In this document: piece after piece, positions 17,668 through 26,209 of the stretch | Layout: every line of letters starts with the position of its first letter | Position numbering within the stretch: position 1 is the first letter of the stretch | DNA from: Oligoflexia bacterium | GTDB lineage: Bacteria > Bdellovibrionota > Bdellovibrionia > JABDDW01 | Assembly (NCBI GenBank): GCA_020847095.1 | Contig: JADLCR010000007.1 | Span: 1 to 64,000 of the forward strand | DNA length: 64,000 bases | Direction of reading: 5' to 3' | The notes under the pieces: model-generated | Told to the model about the DNA's origin: nothing | Database searches by the model: none | Seen by the model: the letters and a program-made list of their open reading frames with translations, nothing else | Made by a program: the position numbers and the translations under genes

Positions 17668-18219
17668 ATGCCTTCAATGACCTTTATGACGCTGCTGACT
17701 TTTTTGACCTTGCATTCAACCTCCTTGATGGCCATAGACCTTCAGCTTTTAGAAAAACCTGATATTCTGACCTCTAAGGTCGTTAAAAAATTTTCGAAAG
17801 CTGATCCTTTAGTCGTGGTTTTTCTCTCAGCTCAATGCCCATGCTCAAATAGCCATAGCGAAGAACTCAAGATGCTAAGGCAAACCTATGGCTTTATTCG
17901 TTTTATCGGGGTTCACTCTAACCCAGAAGAAGGTACGGAGCTTGGCAAAACCTATTTTTCAAATTTAAAACTTGGTTTTCCGGTCATTCGTGATGACTCA
18001 CTTAAAATTGCAGACGCTTTTAAGGCGCTTAAAACGCCGCACGCTTTCATTTTAAACAATGGGGAAATTGTTTACCAAGGCGGCGTGTCTGATCGAAGCG
18101 ATTTTTCTAAAGCTTCAAAACACTATTTGAGGGACGCTCTAGAAAGCGTTAAGAATCATGTTCCCATTTTGAACTCGCAGACGAGAACATTGGGCTGCGC
18201 CATTAGGCGAGGAGAGTAA
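17668..18219 (+). CDS. Exported thioredoxin-like/redoxin protein
   Basis: A leader (MTLLTFLTLHSTSLMA) precedes a thioredoxin-fold domain with the motif FLSAQCPCSNSHSEEL (Cys57, Cys59). It continues with FPVIRDDSLKIADAFKALKTPHAFIL, with the cis-proline as TPH, as in AhpC/TSA-redoxin proteins. CxC in place of CxxC is unusual for a dithiol oxidoreductase; it may bind metal or form a different disulphide. The stop adjoins the start of the YtkA-like gene, and the barrel gene follows, so it is a three-gene unit. Confidence 0.8.
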   Translation: MPSMTFMTLLTFLTLHSTSLMAIDLQLLEKPDILTSKVVKKFSKADPLVVVFLSAQCPCSNSHSEELKMLRQTYGFIRFIGVHSNPEEGTELGKTYFSNLKLGFPVIRDDSLKIADAFKALKTPHAFILNNGEIVYQGGVSDRSDFSKASKHYLRDALESVKNHVPILNSQTRTLGCAIRRGE

Positions 18220-18642
18220 ATGAAGTCATTAATAGTTTTGTGCATCTCAATCTCAACCTTGGCTTGTGCTGAGCCGAATTATGCAACCAAAGACAAATCT
18301 CGACCCCTCGCTCAGTCAAATCCCGTCAGCGAAAATTGCGGAGCGGTTTTTAAAAATTCTAATAACTGCTTGAATTGGCGAGTCGAGCAAGAGCCCACTC
18401 AGGATCAAATGGGTTCATTTACCTTTACGCTATCGCATAACCCGTTGGGCTCAATAAAAGTTGTTCTTTGGATGCCGTCAATGGGCCACGGCTCGTCGCC
18501 AGTTAAAGTTGAACAATTGGGGGATCGTCAATACCGAGCCAGCCAAGTCTATTTTTCAATGCCTGGCAAATGGCAAATTAGGTTTCAAATAAAAGATAAC
18601 AACCAAGTTCTTGACGAGGCCGTCATTGAAGTTGAGATTTAG
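18220..18642 (+). CDS. YtkA/FixH-like lipoprotein
   Basis: Signal peptide with lipobox TLAC (Cys16). The beta-sandwich part contains LWMPSMGHGSSP, the 'MP.MGHG' feature of YtkA-like and FixH-like domains, and ends in a strand-rich IRFQIKDNNQVLDEAVIEVEI. The Met and His residues in this motif are suited to copper binding, but this is an inference. It begins directly after the redoxin stop. The downstream gene overlaps by 17 bp. Confidence 0.75.
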   Translation: MKSLIVLCISISTLACAEPNYATKDKSRPLAQSNPVSENCGAVFKNSNNCLNWRVEQEPTQDQMGSFTFTLSHNPLGSIKVVLWMPSMGHGSSPVKVEQLGDRQYRASQVYFSMPGKWQIRFQIKDNNQVLDEAVIEVEI

Positions 18643-19525
18643 CATCGCCTTATTTAGCCTGCTATTCTTGATCAATGCCAAAGCATTTGGTGCGCCCTGC
18701 TGCGCGAGTGCAACCTCAGGGCCCGGGCTGTTATCTAATGAGGAGCGCTCCCACTTAACGACTCGAGTATCTCGATCAAGCATCTCAAATAATATTGATT
18801 CGGATGGATATTGGGAAAGAACGAAAGACCCCGTCATCACTCAAACAATGGAGCTCAGCGGCGCTATTCTACTTTCGGATCGTTGGCAAATTGGCATGGC
18901 TGTGCCGTTTTCAGAGCGAACCACGACCTCCCAAAAATATTCTGGATTAGGGGATGTGAGTGGCACGATTGGATATGAGTATCTTCCGGATTGGGATTAT
19001 CACCCTTGGCGCCCAAGGGCCGTAGGTTATTTTCAAATAACCGCGCCGACGGGGTTAAGTATTTATGATGAGGGAAGCACAACAGGGTCGGGAGCTCTCG
19101 GCCAGGGTTTTTGGACTCTAGGTATGGGGACTCTTTTAACAAAGGCCTGGGGTCGCTGGGACGTACTTGCCTTAGGCGAAATTCATCGCTCCCTTTCTCG
19201 CGAGATCAAGTCTCAAGCTTCTCTCACGGCAAATCCCGGCCTGGGAACGAGCATTGGCGCTGGTGTGGGTATGAGTCTTGGCGCATGGAGATTAGGTGGC
19301 AATGTAACCTGGACTTACCAAGATCCCATTTCAATTCGAGGAAATATAGATTCCGAAGGTACCCTACAACGTTACGCCTCAGCCAGCCTTTCTTTGAATT
19401 ATATGATTGATTCTACTTTGGCGGCTCAAGCGACATATACTGATCAAAATATTCTCGGACGCCCATTCAACACTTCATTGTCTCGCATCGTTAGCTTACA
19501 ATTGCGTAAGCAATGGGTAAGATAG
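18626..19525 (+). CDS. Outer-membrane barrel protein
   Basis: The start is read as TTG at 18626, with GAGG six bases upstream. It gives a regular signal peptide (KLRFSIALFSLLFLINAKAFG); the ORF-track TTG at 18611 is also possible. The mature protein starts APCCASAT and is then Gly/Ser/Thr-rich with alternating strands (WQIGMAVPFSERTT, SLGAWRLGGNVTWTYQD, SLQLRKQWVR). A CC motif at the mature N terminus is noteworthy next to the redoxin and YtkA-like genes. It is probably the outer-membrane part of a metal-related or thiol-related system. No family is recognised. Confidence 0.7.
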   Translation: MKLRFSIALFSLLFLINAKAFGAPCCASATSGPGLLSNEERSHLTTRVSRSSISNNIDSDGYWERTKDPVITQTMELSGAILLSDRWQIGMAVPFSERTTTSQKYSGLGDVSGTIGYEYLPDWDYHPWRPRAVGYFQITAPTGLSIYDEGSTTGSGALGQGFWTLGMGTLLTKAWGRWDVLALGEIHRSLSREIKSQASLTANPGLGTSIGAGVGMSLGAWRLGGNVTWTYQDPISIRGNIDSEGTLQRYASASLSLNYMIDSTLAAQATYTDQNILGRPFNTSLSRIVSLQLRKQWVR

Positions 19526-19895
19526 AAACTCAAAGCTGTCTCTTTTATCGTCACGATATCCATTTTCAAACTCATTACTGAGGCCGCCTTCAAATATGCC
19601 AATTGGGCCAAAAACATTTCCGCAAGTTCAGTTAAACAGAAAGTCGTGGCATCGAAAAATGGCGGGGTCCCCGAGTCAAATCGCTCAATGATCAGAAAAG
19701 ACTCCGTTGTCACTGCCTACCAATTTTTTATCCTTTTATTTAGAATTTGACTAATAAGTTGATTGGCTTCTGGTATCGGATGTCCATTGAACCAACCAAT
19801 ACTTTAGCCAATAGTAGCCTGTTGAATACATCCAAACCAAGGTAGACAAGAGCAACGCTCGCTAAAATGTAAATGACGACGATTTTTGATTTCAC
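19496..19895 (-). pseudogene. Probable frameshifted remnant of a small membrane or exported protein
   Basis: The 494-bp space between the barrel gene and 20019 has no intact gene, but the minus strand shows four protein-like pieces in changing frames. From a GTG at 19895 comes a membrane-like piece (KSKIVVIYILASVALVYLG). A second frame near 19810 gives YYWLKYWLV. The third gives GWFNGHPIPEANQLIS and, after a TAG, ESFLIIERFDSGTPPFFDA. The last gives CGNVFGPIGIFEGGLSNEF, then NGYRDDKRDSFEFLSY, ending at 19496. In order they would make about 130 residues. The ORF-track entry 19444-19713 covers only one of these frames. Sequencing error or chance are alternatives. Bases 19896-20018 look like a leader only. 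Confidence 0.35.
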
Positions 19896-20018
19896 CCTAT
19901 TTTTAGGTTAGCAAAAATTATAGACAGAACCAGATCGAATCGAAGTTTTATCAAATTCCTCTTCATCATAGGACTACCCCCGTGGTAGCTGTGCAGCATT
20001 CATTTTTAGGGAGGTCCA

Positions 20019-20405
20019 ATGAACACGAAATTCGCCATTTTAGCTTTTGCCATTTTGTCAGCATCTCAAGGGGCTTTAGCTTATGATATCGAAACAGCTT
20101 TACCCGAAGATCGTAACGTTCGATTGATCGATAGCCCTTCTGAAGAAGAGCTCATTCGTGGAACGTTAGAGCCTGTTGATATCGCATTTGAGCTTGGCGA
20201 TGGCTATTACGATGTAAGACGGTGTCAATTGCACAGGGTCTTTGCGGGGCTTCCCGGACGCACATCAACCATCATTGGCTTTATCGATGAATGCTTCTTA
20301 GATTACACCGAAGACCCCGAGGTAGTGACAGCAATTCAACGTTTTGATTTTCTAGGTTCGCGCGTCGGTGAGGTTGAGGAAACCAACCGAGTTCCAAGGG
20401 AGTAA
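20019..20405 (+). CDS. Small exported protein of unknown function
   Basis: Starts behind a strong AGGGAGG. A signal peptide (FAILAFAILSASQGALA) precedes an acidic mature chain of about 107 residues with two Cys (DVRRCQLHRVF, GFIDECFLDY) that may form a disulphide. No family is recognised. Its stop overlaps the start of the dienelactone-hydrolase-like gene by one base (TAATG), so the two are coupled. Confidence 0.7.
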   Translation: MNTKFAILAFAILSASQGALAYDIETALPEDRNVRLIDSPSEEELIRGTLEPVDIAFELGDGYYDVRRCQLHRVFAGLPGRTSTIIGFIDECFLDYTEDPEVVTAIQRFDFLGSRVGEVEETNRVPRE

Positions 20406-21304
20406 TGCCTTTGATTCGTTTTGCGATTCAGGTTCAGATTTTTATTTTGCTTACGTCTATGAGTGCCAACTCAAGTAGTCTTCCCACGCGACTTATAGAT
20501 GTGAGCCAAAAAGAAATGGGTTTGGATTCGACTTCTGAAGTTCGCGCAAAACTCGTGGTGCCTAACAATCAAGAAGTTAAAGGGGGCCTAGTCCTTTTGC
20601 ATGGAAGTGAAGGAGGCGGAAGCGGCCATACCCTAGCCCAAGCCCAACTTCTTGCAGCGTCGGGTTATGCAGCCCTCGTCATTTGCTACAAGAGCTGTGA
20701 TAGTTCTCTCGTTCGTTTTGATCAGATTGAAATTGAAGATACTTACAAAGCACTCGACTGGTTTAGAAATTCAAAATACCTCACTAGCAAGAAAGTGGCC
20801 CTGTACGGCGTCTCCCGTGGCGCAGAATTGGCTATGCTGTTAGCTGCAATCTCAGCGAACACCCCTGGGCTTAAACCGCCAGATGCGTTAGCTACGCACG
20901 CCGTCACCGATCGGGTGGTCGGAGGCTTTTTTTGGTATCATTGGTACCATTACGAAAACGGTGATGCCAGAAAGCCTCTACCACCGACTCAAGACCCAGA
21001 ATTACATAATCCTCTTATGATTGAGCTTGAGCAACCATGGAGATGGCGTGGCTCAACCGAAGGGTTATCTGAGGATACCAGAATTCCAATCGAACGCTTT
21101 AAGGGTCCGGTTCTTGTTACTCACGGGGCGAAAGATCCTATTTGGACAGTTGATAAAGCAAAGAATATTCAAAAGTCCCTAAAAAAGAGAGGCGGAACGT
21201 TTGAGGTCCATCTTTTCGAAGGCGAAGGTCACCGGTTTCGCGCCCAAGCGGAAAATAAGCGCTGTGAAATCTTATTGAAGTTCTTAAGCGAAAACCTCCA
21301 TTAG
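20405..21304 (+). CDS. Exported alpha/beta hydrolase, dienelactone-hydrolase-like
   Basis: 299 residues with a probable leader (FAIQVQIFILLTSMSAN). The alpha/beta hydrolase elements are the oxyanion strand GGLVLLHGSEGGGSG, the nucleophile elbow GVSRG, an acid-bearing GAKDPIW, and a His in EGEGHRF. It is most similar in layout to dienelactone hydrolases and BAAT-like acyl thioester hydrolases. The substrate is unknown. It follows the small exported protein with a TAATG junction. Confidence 0.8.
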   Translation: MPLIRFAIQVQIFILLTSMSANSSSLPTRLIDVSQKEMGLDSTSEVRAKLVVPNNQEVKGGLVLLHGSEGGGSGHTLAQAQLLAASGYAALVICYKSCDSSLVRFDQIEIEDTYKALDWFRNSKYLTSKKVALYGVSRGAELAMLLAAISANTPGLKPPDALATHAVTDRVVGGFFWYHWYHYENGDARKPLPPTQDPELHNPLMIELEQPWRWRGSTEGLSEDTRIPIERFKGPVLVTHGAKDPIWTVDKAKNIQKSLKKRGGTFEVHLFEGEGHRFRAQAENKRCEILLKFLSENLH

Positions 21305-21365
21305 AAATTAAGAGCCAACGGATATTAAGTATTCCCCCCATAGTTTTATTGGCTATAATATTTTA

Positions 21366-22109
21366 ATGAAAATCTATCAAAGCCGGGCTCAAGCCATAAT
21401 TGCTTTCGTTTTTTTCGGGCTCAATTTACTCCCTTTCACCGCTCAACCCATTGAACTTTGTACTGAACGCACTCTCATTATTGGAGATTCGCATACCGCT
21501 GGTCTTTTCGGGCATTACTTAGAAAAAATGTTTCGTAAAGAATTCGGCAAGAACTGTGTCATGCGAGTTGGGGCTCCTGGTGCGGCGACCAGTGATTTTG
21601 TGAGGCCCGTGCGAGATAACCCCCGTTATTGCGGTAAAAGTGGTCAACCGGTAATATTGACTCATTTCAGTGGCTCCAAAAATCGATCTCGGGAGCTGTC
21701 TTCTGGACTCATTCCGTGTCTCAGTCGGTTTCAGGACGCAAAGCCCACTCGAGTCGTTGTGGCGCTTGGGTCTAATCAACTAGATCGCGGAACTCAAACA
21801 ATTGGAGAATTCATGGCGGCCCTTAAGCTCAATTTTCCAAATACGCAAATTGTATGGGTAGGCCCTCCCGACATGCGAGGACGAAAAAGCCTTATTGCCA
21901 AGTTTAATACCGAGCTCAAGACGACCTTGACTACCCAGTGCCCAGAGTGCACCGTTTTTTTAAGTTCGCGAGTTACCCGTTACCCGCCGATTGGGGGCGA
22001 TGGTATTCATAACCAAAGCGTTCACGCCTCACAAAGTTGGGCAAGAAGTGTAGTTGATGCTATTGTTCAAAATAGCGGTAAAACCGATGGCTCCAAATCC
22101 GTTCGATAG
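21366..22109 (+). CDS. Exported SGNH/GDSL hydrolase-like protein
   Basis: 247 residues with a signal peptide (AIIAFVFFGLNLLPFTAQ). Block I is read in IIGDSHTAGLFG (GDSH in place of GDSL), block III in VALGSNQ, and block V in GDGIHNQ with the catalytic Asp/His pair. SGNH enzymes deacylate lipids, esters or O-acetyl sugars. Periplasmic location suggests modification of envelope glycans, but no substrate is visible. Confidence 0.8.
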   Translation: MKIYQSRAQAIIAFVFFGLNLLPFTAQPIELCTERTLIIGDSHTAGLFGHYLEKMFRKEFGKNCVMRVGAPGAATSDFVRPVRDNPRYCGKSGQPVILTHFSGSKNRSRELSSGLIPCLSRFQDAKPTRVVVALGSNQLDRGTQTIGEFMAALKLNFPNTQIVWVGPPDMRGRKSLIAKFNTELKTTLTTQCPECTVFLSSRVTRYPPIGGDGIHNQSVHASQSWARSVVDAIVQNSGKTDGSKSVR

Positions 22110-22168
22110 TTGTAAGTCAATTAGTGACTTCAGCTCATAGCCTTTGTTACCGTGGGAGGACTCTAGTT

Positions 22169-22600
22169 GTGTTGAGATCGTTTTTTACAGCTTTGTTCCT
22201 ATTTTTGGTTTTGGATATCATTTGGCTCGGATACGTTATTGCGCCCTTTAACAAGAAGCAGCTCGCTGAAATAGGTCGATTTCAAAACGGAGAATTCGAC
22301 CTATACTACCTACCCGCCGTTGGAGTGTACATTTTGATGGCCATAGCCGTGGGTCATTTCGTTTTACCTCGCATAGCAAAAAACGATTCTCATTTTGCCG
22401 CTCTAAAAAATGGCGCCGTCATGGGCCTCATTGTCTATGGCGTGTTCGATTTGACCAATTTGGCCATATTAAAAAATTACCCCGTTGAATTTTTAGTTGT
22501 GGATGTGGCCTGGGGTGTCGTTTCGTTTTCTCTTGTAACTTTAGTTTCAAAACTAATCCGTGATAGGCGACCCGATCTCGAACGTACAAATCCGACTTGA
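22169..22600 (+). CDS. DUF2177 family membrane protein
   Basis: The start was moved to the GTG at 22169, which follows GGGAGGA at a normal distance. About 143 residues with four membrane segments (LFLFLVLDIIWLGYV, GVYILMAIAVGHFV, GAVMGLIVYGVFDLTNLAIL, VVDVAWGVVSFSLVTLV). The DIIWLGYV and YGVFDLTN motifs are characteristic of DUF2177. Function is unknown across the family. Confidence 0.88.
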   Translation: MLRSFFTALFLFLVLDIIWLGYVIAPFNKKQLAEIGRFQNGEFDLYYLPAVGVYILMAIAVGHFVLPRIAKNDSHFAALKNGAVMGLIVYGVFDLTNLAILKNYPVEFLVVDVAWGVVSFSLVTLVSKLIRDRRPDLERTNPT

Positions 22601-22622
22601 TTGTATGAGCCGAAAATAGGAT

Positions 22623-22668
22623 ATTTTAGTAGTATTTTAGTAGTATTTTGGGAGTCAAACTGGGAGTC
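22623..22668 (+). repeat. Short tandem repeats directly before the RND gene
   Basis: The 11-mer attttagtagt occurs twice and then half again (22623-22649). The 7-mer gggagtc follows twice at 22650 and 22662, the second serving as the RBS region of the RND gene. The arrangement could be an operator or a start-site duplication; nothing in the window tells which. Confidence 0.6.
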
Positions 22669-22673
22669 CCGCA

Positions 22674-25600
22674 ATGCTAAATTTCGTTATTCGCTGGTCA
22701 CTGAAAAATCGACTACTTGTAATCGCCTTAGCTGCTTTGGTTGTCTCGTACGGTGGCTTCATCATTTCAAAACTCCCCGTTGACGTGTTCCCCGATTTAA
22801 ACAGACCGACTGTTACCATAATGACTGAGGGAGGAGGATTGGCTCCCGAAGAAGTTGAAACTCTTGTGACGTTGCCCTTAGAGACCGTGCTAAATGGTCT
22901 TCCCGGCGTGCAGCGGGTTCGGTCTTCATCGGGTGTCGGTCTCTCAGTCATTTACGTAGAATTTGATTGGGGAACCGACGTTTATCGAAACAGGCAGTTA
23001 GTCAGTGAAAAGTTATCACTCGTTGCCGAAAAGCTTCCCTCTGGGGCCGTGCCGGTTATGGGACCAATTTCTTCTATCATGGGCGAAATTCAACTCCTAG
23101 GTATTTACTCCAAAGACGGAACAACTTCGCCAATTGACATGAGAACTCTAGCTGAATGGTCCCTTCGTCCTCGATTCATGTCTATTCCTGGCGTATCGCA
23201 AGTTGTTAATATTGGAGGTGGACTAAAGCAGTTTCAAATCTTGATTTCAGCTGAAAAATTAAAGGCCAAACAACTCAGCCTTGATGAGGTTGAACACTCT
23301 TTGTCCCACTTAAGTCAAAACAGCACTGGCGGATTTGTCGACTTGAATAAGAAAGAATATCTCATTCGAAACATCGGGCAGATTAAAAAGATCGAAGATA
23401 TTGAGAATTCAGTTGTGGGAATGAACCTTGGGCGGCCGGTACTTGTAAAAGATATCGCACAAGTAAAGATCGACGCTCAAATCAAGCGCGGAGACGGCAG
23501 CGTCAATGGAAAACCGGCAGTCATTATGAGCATTCAAAAACAGCCTGGCGCAAGCACTGTTAGTCTGACCAAGGATCTTGACAAAGTCATTGAAGAGATA
23601 AAAGGGACACTTCCAGGTGATGTCGTTATAGAAAAGGAACTTTTTAAACAAGCCAATTTCATCAGTAACGCCATAGCAAACGTTAAGGAAGCTCTCAGAG
23701 ATGGAATTATTATCGTAGCCATTGTTATATTCTTATTCCTTCTCAATTTTCGAACAACAGCAATTACTTTGACCGCGATTCCTCTCTCTCTAGTGATAGC
23801 CGGTATAGTTTTTAAAATGTTTGGTCTGTCCATTAATACAATGACCCTTGGGGGTCTTGCGGTTGCCATCGGCGAATTGGTCGACGACGCAATCGTGGAT
23901 GTTGAAAATGTATTTAGAAGACTTAAAGAGAACGCGCGTGCGGAAAGCCCCAAACCTCTGCTAAAAATCATTTTTGAAGCGTCAAGCGAAGTGAGAAATT
24001 CTATAGTCTTGGCAACAGTCATTGTCGTCATGGTATTTATTCCACTTTTCTTCCTTGGCGGAATTGAAGGGCGATTATTTGTACCACTTGGAATTGCCTA
24101 TATTGTCAGTCTCCTCGCTTCTCTCGTTGTTTCATTAACTGTGACTCCTGCGCTTTGCTCCTTTTTGCTTACGAAAAATGATTTCTTGCACGATAAGAAA
24201 GAGGGCTGGCTCGTAGGCCGTCTAAAACAATTGGATCGCGCAATACTGGAAAAAACGCTAGAGAAAGCGACACCCGTAGTGACCTTGACTGCTTTGCTTT
24301 TTTTGGTAGCCTTGGCACTTTTAAGTTTCATGGGGAAAGAGTTTCTGCCGAAGTTCAACGAAGGAACGGCGACCGTGAATGTCGTCCTTCAACCAGGCAT
24401 TTCACTAGAAGAGTCAAACCGAATTGGAACACAGACTGAGGAGCTCATCTTATCGGTTCCCGAAGTGAAAAGTGTAGCACGAAGAACTGGGCGGGCCGAA
24501 TTAGACGAACATGCAGAGGGCGTGCACTACACCGAAATCGATGTCGATTTTAAAGAAGGTGGTAGATCACGTCCTGAGGTACTAGAGAACATTCGAAACA
24601 AACTTACGACACTTGGTGTATTTTTTAATGTAGGGCAACCCATTTCGCATAGACTTGACCATTTACTTTCCGGCGTTAGGGCGCAAATAGCCATTAAAAT
24701 ATTTGGTCACTCGCTCTCTCAACTTAGGGCAAGTGCTGCCGAAGTTTATAGTCAAATTCAAAGCATTCCAGGAATTGTAGATCTTCAAATCGAGCAACAA
24801 GTTTTAATCCCGCAAGTTAAAATTCAAATAATGAGAGATGAAGCTTCATCTCTAGGTATCAACAGTGGGGAACTGATTGAAAATCTCGAAAAGGCGCTCA
24901 ACGGGCAAGTTGTTGGACAAGTCATTGACAATCAGAGATTCTTCAGCATTTTCATGCGCTTTGATGACGAATCAAGGGCTAACTTAGACCTCATGAAAAG
25001 AACTGTTGTCAAGATCATGCCCGATGCCAGACGCGTTCATCTTGAGAATGTGGCCGACGTCTATGAGTCAGAGGGACCGAATATCATAAACCGAGAAAAC
25101 ATGCAGCGTAGGATCGTGGTGTCAGCTAATGCCTCGGGACGAGACTTAGACAGTGTGGTGTCTGAATTAAGGAAGAAAATTGATAAAGAAATTAAGCTAC
25201 CAAAAGATCTTTACTATACTTTAGGTGGTCAATTTGAAAGCCAACAGTCCGCTACTAAACTGATCTTAATTCTCGGAATTGTTTCCATCATAGGAATATT
25301 TGTTGTCCTTTATAGTCACTTCAAGTCCATTTTCATTTCTTTCCAAATCATGCTTAATGTTCCAATGGCATTCATTGGAGGCATAGTGGCACTTATGTTA
25401 GGTGATAGAACTCTCTCAGTTGCAAGCCTCGTAGCGTTCATTACTCTCTGTGGTATCGCAAGTCGCAATGGGATCATGATGATTTCTCACTACCTTCACT
25501 TGCTCGATGAGGAGGGCGAAACGTTTAGCAAAGAAATGGTCATTCGTGGATCGCTGGAACGACTGGTGCCCGTCTTAATGACGGCACTCACAGCTGGTCT

Positions 25601-25799
25601 GGCATTAGTTCCATTAGTCTTAAGTGCCGGAGCACCAGGTAAGGAAATTCTCCACCCCGTTGCTGTCGTTATTTTTGGAGGACTCGTTAGCTCAACATTG
25701 CTAGATATGGTCGTCACCCCAGTCGTGTTTTACAATTTTGGAAAAAAATCAGCTTTAAAGTATGTCGAAGTTAAGAACCGAAGAAAGGATGAAATATGA
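22674..25799 (+). CDS. Heavy-metal efflux RND transporter (CzcA/CusA family)
   Basis: A 1041-residue inner-membrane RND pump with the usual two halves. An N-terminal membrane helix with KNRLLVIALAALVV leads to LPVDVFPDLNRPTVT, the HME-RND signature. The periplasmic loop carries GLAPEEVETLVTLPLE, and the central helices contain AVAIGELVDDAIVDVEN. The last feature, with acidic residues in TM4, is typical of the proton-relay site of metal RNDs (CzcA/CusA/NccA type). The exact metal cannot be assigned. It is first in an operon: the small periplasmic gene overlaps by 4 bp, TolC is third and another small periplasmic gene is last. A membrane-fusion adaptor, normally required, is missing from this unit. 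Confidence 0.93.
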   Translation: MLNFVIRWSLKNRLLVIALAALVVSYGGFIISKLPVDVFPDLNRPTVTIMTEGGGLAPEEVETLVTLPLETVLNGLPGVQRVRSSSGVGLSVIYVEFDWGTDVYRNRQLVSEKLSLVAEKLPSGAVPVMGPISSIMGEIQLLGIYSKDGTTSPIDMRTLAEWSLRPRFMSIPGVSQVVNIGGGLKQFQILISAEKLKAKQLSLDEVEHSLSHLSQNSTGGFVDLNKKEYLIRNIGQIKKIEDIENSVVGMNLGRPVLVKDIAQVKIDAQIKRGDGSVNGKPAVIMSIQKQPGASTVSLTKDLDKVIEEIKGTLPGDVVIEKELFKQANFISNAIANVKEALRDGIIIVAIVIFLFLLNFRTTAITLTAIPLSLVIAGIVFKMFGLSINTMTLGGLAVAIGELVDDAIVDVENVFRRLKENARAESPKPLLKIIFEASSEVRNSIVLATVIVVMVFIPLFFLGGIEGRLFVPLGIAYIVSLLASLVVSLTVTPALCSFLLTKNDFLHDKKEGWLVGRLKQLDRAILEKTLEKATPVVTLTALLFLVALALLSFMGKEFLPKFNEGTATVNVVLQPGISLEESNRIGTQTEELILSVPEVKSVARRTGRAELDEHAEGVHYTEIDVDFKEGGRSRPEVLENIRNKLTTLGVFFNVGQPISHRLDHLLSGVRAQIAIKIFGHSLSQLRASAAEVYSQIQSIPGIVDLQIEQQVLIPQVKIQIMRDEASSLGINSGELIENLEKALNGQVVGQVIDNQRFFSIFMRFDDESRANLDLMKRTVVKIMPDARRVHLENVADVYESEGPNIINRENMQRRIVVSANASGRDLDSVVSELRKKIDKEIKLPKDLYYTLGGQFESQQSATKLILILGIVSIIGIFVVLYSHFKSIFISFQIMLNVPMAFIGGIVALMLGDRTLSVASLVAFITLCGIASRNGIMMISHYLHLLDEEGETFSKEMVIRGSLERLVPVLMTALTAGLALVPLVLSAGAPGKEILHPVAVVIFGGLVSSTLLDMVVTPVVFYNFGKKSALKYVEVKNRRKDEI

Positions 25800-26200
25800 A
25801 GCGAATTGCAATTTTAATTGCTCTATTTTGGGGATTAACGGGCCTTGCCCATGAGGGGGCTCATGGACCCGAGCAGAAAATGGCGCCACATGGTGGAATT
25901 TTGCGAGATGGCGTTACTCTCATGTTAGAGCTCGTTAAAGACGGCTCCACAGTCAAAGTTTTCCCCCTTACACACGAGGGGAAACCTCTTAATCTAAAGT
26001 CCGTCGAAATTAATTTAAAGAAATCAAAGCTAGCTGACGCAAAGAAAAGGTCAGTTCCTTTTAAAATTATTCCGCAATCCGATGCCTTTGAAGTGAGCTT
26101 TGATAAAGGACCATCACACAGATACTCACTTGATTTGGTGGCTCATTTCAATGGCAAAGAAAATAAAGCAAGTTGGCAGATTGAGCTGGGCTCTGAATAA
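25796..26200 (+). CDS. Small His-bearing periplasmic protein of the RND operon
   Basis: 134 residues with a signal peptide (IAILIALFWGLTGLA) and a His-rich mature N terminus (HEGAHGPEQKMAPHGG). This stretch resembles the start of CzcB/CusB-type adaptor proteins, where an 'HGG' segment leads into a metal-sensing beta domain. The rest is a beta-sandwich of about 95 residues (EIDVKPQ-like in style), with no coiled-coil hairpin and no barrel domain as in true adaptors. It overlaps the RND gene by 4 bp (ATGA), so it is made in proportion to the pump. A role in delivering metal to the pump is an inference. Confidence 0.75.
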   Translation: MKRIAILIALFWGLTGLAHEGAHGPEQKMAPHGGILRDGVTLMLELVKDGSTVKVFPLTHEGKPLNLKSVEINLKKSKLADAKKRSVPFKIIPQSDAFEVSFDKGPSHRYSLDLVAHFNGKENKASWQIELGSE

Positions 26201-26209
26201 GGATCTAAT

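Noticed and set aside
19444-19713. 89-aa minus-strand ORF after the barrel gene
   Set aside because: Only its first part looks coding; the rest is antisense to the barrel gene. Better explained by the frameshifted remnant.
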